NCBI RefSeq assembly: GCF_005869845.1
Contig: NZ_VAWF01000001.1
Coordinates: forward strand, 992,001 to 1,056,000
DNA from: Fodinibius saliphilus
Lineage (GTDB): Bacteria > Bacteroidota > Rhodothermia > Balneolales > Balneolaceae
DNA: 64,000 nucleotides
Direction of reading: 5' to 3'
In this document: one piece after another, positions 61,001-64,000 of the stretch
Position numbering within the stretch: the first letter of the stretch is position 1
How the letters are laid out: each line of letters starts with the position of its first letter
Translations under genes and position numbers: made by a program
The notes under the pieces: model-generated
Told to the model about the DNA's origin: nothing
What the model saw: only the letters and a program-made list of their open reading frames with translations
Databases searched by the model: none

Positions 61001-61693
61001 TTATGTTTCTCTGCTATTCTCTTTTACCGGCCGTACCCTTGTAGCTGATGCGATATAAACTAATGCCAAAACAGCAAAGACATATGCCTGTATAACACCA
61101 ATCAATAGACCAAAGGCTTGCATTATAGCAGGAAAAAAGAGCGGGCTTAAGCTTAAAATTATTGCTACTATAAGGCTACCGCTCATAATATTTCCGAACA
61201 AACGAATAGCAAGAGCTAGCGTTCGAGAAAGTTCGCCAATAATATTAAATGGGAGCATCAAGGGACTTGGCTCTATATAGTGCCTTATATAACTGGCAAA
61301 TCCCCGATTAGAAATACCAAAAATAGGTACAGCTATAAACACACAAATTGCCAATGCTGTGGCCGTTGAAAGCGATGCTGTAGGTGCCTCAAAGCCCGGT
61401 ATAATGCCAATAATATTGGAGAGAGCGATAAACAGAAATAATGAACCGATGAAAGGAAGATATTTACCCGGATCCTCATGTGTTTCTTCTCGAATCTGAT
61501 CAATAACGTATACCACAAAAGATTCAAGAAATGCCTGTCCCCGCTTAATATGGACACCTGCCGTTAGGTTTTTAGTAATCAGCCATGATACGGATATGAG
61601 CAGTAGTATCACGATCCAGGTATTAACTAAGGTCTCATTGATTTTTAAAAAACCATACTGCCATAAAATGATGTCATCAATATTCAGTTCCAT
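61001..61693 (-). CDS. atpB: N-ATPase a subunit
   Basis: The 230-residue membrane protein has five to six helices. Key text is MLPFNIIGELSRTLALAIRL-FGN, where the first Arg-Thr-Leu block holds the essential stator arginine, and GVIQAYVFAVLALVYIASAT near the C terminus. It forms the ion half-channels beside the c ring. The N terminus is short, as in N-type ATPases. It is preceded by atpR (15-bp gap) and followed by atpE (28-bp gap). Confidence 0.95.
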   Translation of the reverse strand: MELNIDDIILWQYGFLKINETLVNTWIVILLLISVSWLITKNLTAGVHIKRGQAFLESFVVYVIDQIREETHEDPGKYLPFIGSLFLFIALSNIIGIIPGFEAPTASLSTATALAICVFIAVPIFGISNRGFASYIRHYIEPSPLMLPFNIIGELSRTLALAIRLFGNIMSGSLIVAIILSLSPLFFPAIMQAFGLLIGVIQAYVFAVLALVYIASATRVRPVKENSRET

Positions 61694-61707
61694 ATCCGGT
61701 TACACTA

Positions 61708-62010
61708 TTAATTATAAAGTGCATCTTCGGGGGTACCTAGTTTTAATAATAGTATCTGTCTAACAATAAGGAATGATATAAGTGCTAATCCAAGATATGC
61801 CCAGTGGTATTGTAACAGGGCATAAAAAACCAGCAGCAAAAAAGTAACTCTTACTACAAAACTCACCAGTAGCAGCAGGTAAGAAAACCTATGTTGGGCA
61901 ATTTTACGCAGCGTTAACCATAACCCCCCAAAATAAAAGACGCTGATAATAGCCCCGCTTACTATTGCTATCAGAATAAAAGCCCAATTCATATTATGTA
62001 CCGTTTTCAC
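61708..62010 (-). CDS. atpR: N-ATPase subunit AtpR
   Basis: The 100-residue membrane protein has three hydrophobic helices (IAIVSGAIISVFYFGGLWLT; SYLLLLVSFVVRVTFLLLVF; WAYLGLALISFLIVRQILL). An Arg in helix 2 and 'YFGGLWLTL' are family signs. AtpR is specific to N-ATPases and is thought to protect or assemble the c ring. Its start overlaps the end of atpQ by 17 bases, indicating tight coupling. Confidence 0.92.
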   Translation of the reverse strand: MKTVHNMNWAFILIAIVSGAIISVFYFGGLWLTLRKIAQHRFSYLLLLVSFVVRVTFLLLVFYALLQYHWAYLGLALISFLIVRQILLLKLGTPEDALYN

Positions 62011-62292
62011 TTTCTTTTTTCACCCAATACCAGGCGTTAATACAACCTATCATGATTCCTAAAACCAATAGCATTAAGGTCCATGAATAAGGTCCTTTAA
62101 ATGTACTGTCAATCCATATCCCCAATGCTAACAGTACTAAGGTTGGTATAGCAACCGACCATCCGACCAGCCCAAACATTCCAAACCCATAAAGCAAGCC
62201 TCTCTCATCCTTTTTTCTAAAATTAAGCTTACGTTGCGATTTTTTTTTGACGCTTTCTTTAAATGCTTTTTCGGTATGATTGTTCTCGTTAT

Positions 62293-62296
<4 letters not shown>
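61994..62296 (-). CDS. atpQ: N-ATPase subunit AtpQ (AtpI-like)
   Basis: The 100-residue protein has a basic N-terminal part (KAFKESVKKKSQRKLNFRKK) and two helices, FGLVGWSVAIPTLVLLALGI and SWTLMLLVLGIMIGCINAWYW, with WIDSTFKGPYSWT between. This is the AtpQ/AtpI-like form found only in N-ATPase operons, probably involved in membrane assembly or Mg2+ supply. Start overlaps atpC by 4 bases. Confidence 0.92.

Positions 62297-64000
<1,704 letters not shown>

Overview
The window looks like chromosomal DNA of an AT-rich member of the Bacteroidota/Balneolota side of the tree. This is an inference from the gene types, from the many Sec signal peptides ending in a KAQ/TAQ-like cleavage site and from the lipoproteins; no rRNA or tRNA gene is present to settle it. 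Codon and base use is about 35-42% GC by eye, except for one mid-50s % GC gene at 2585-3922.

Region 1 (1 to about 8970) is the most unusual part. It reads as an integron-like gene-cassette array: eight unrelated genes, all on the + strand, separated by related 90-160 bp imperfect palindromes. These carry attC-style ends (R'' of the form xxxxAAC just after each stop codon, R' of the form GTTxxxx just before the next gene). For three cassettes the R'' box is the exact reverse complement of the box at that cassette's own start: 900-906 with 2072-2078, 4154-4160 with 5135-5141, and 6383-6389 with 7495-7501. That is the signature left by circular cassettes opened at attC. Cargo: an amidohydrolase, a HEXXH peptidase, a GC-rich outer-membrane-like protein, a DUF5694 protein, a di-haem cytochrome c, a Na+/Ca2+ exchanger and two lipoproteins. 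No integrase is inside the window.

Region 2 (9 to 26.7 kb) is ordinary chromosome: an ion channel, small secreted proteins, an alpha/beta hydrolase, an exonuclease, a GH18/PI-PLC pair, an amidohydrolase, a DUF1499 protein and a DMT transporter. It also holds a polyamine operon (speD, pyruvoyl arginine decarboxylase, speE), a fused branched-chain 2-oxoacid dehydrogenase E1 and a site-2 protease. Two genes here (12383-12844 and 13933-14307) carry single in-frame stops at positions where a Trp codon is expected.

Region 3 (26.7 to 57.3 kb) resembles a stress/low-energy island. It has a P2-type Ca2+ ATPase, a CheB-like regulator, a 2901-residue cyclic beta-glucan synthase with a DUF5335 partner, a bactofilin-like membrane protein coupled to an MMPL transporter, and a PAS sensor kinase. 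It also has a DUF3365 haem protein, a class II ribonucleotide reductase broken by one TGA, a HemG-like flavodoxin, a DksA-like protein, a phosphoribosyltransferase, Usp and dodecin. Between these lie eroded fragments (MgtC/DUF4010, acetyl-CoA synthetase, others) and a TPP riboswitch that has no thiamine gene behind it.

Region 4 (57.5 to 64 kb, - strand) is a nearly complete N-type Na+-translocating F-ATPase operon, atpDCQRBEFAG, cut inside atpD by the window edge. Its c subunit has the Na+ ligand motif ESTAIY, and its b subunit carries a delta-like C-terminal domain.
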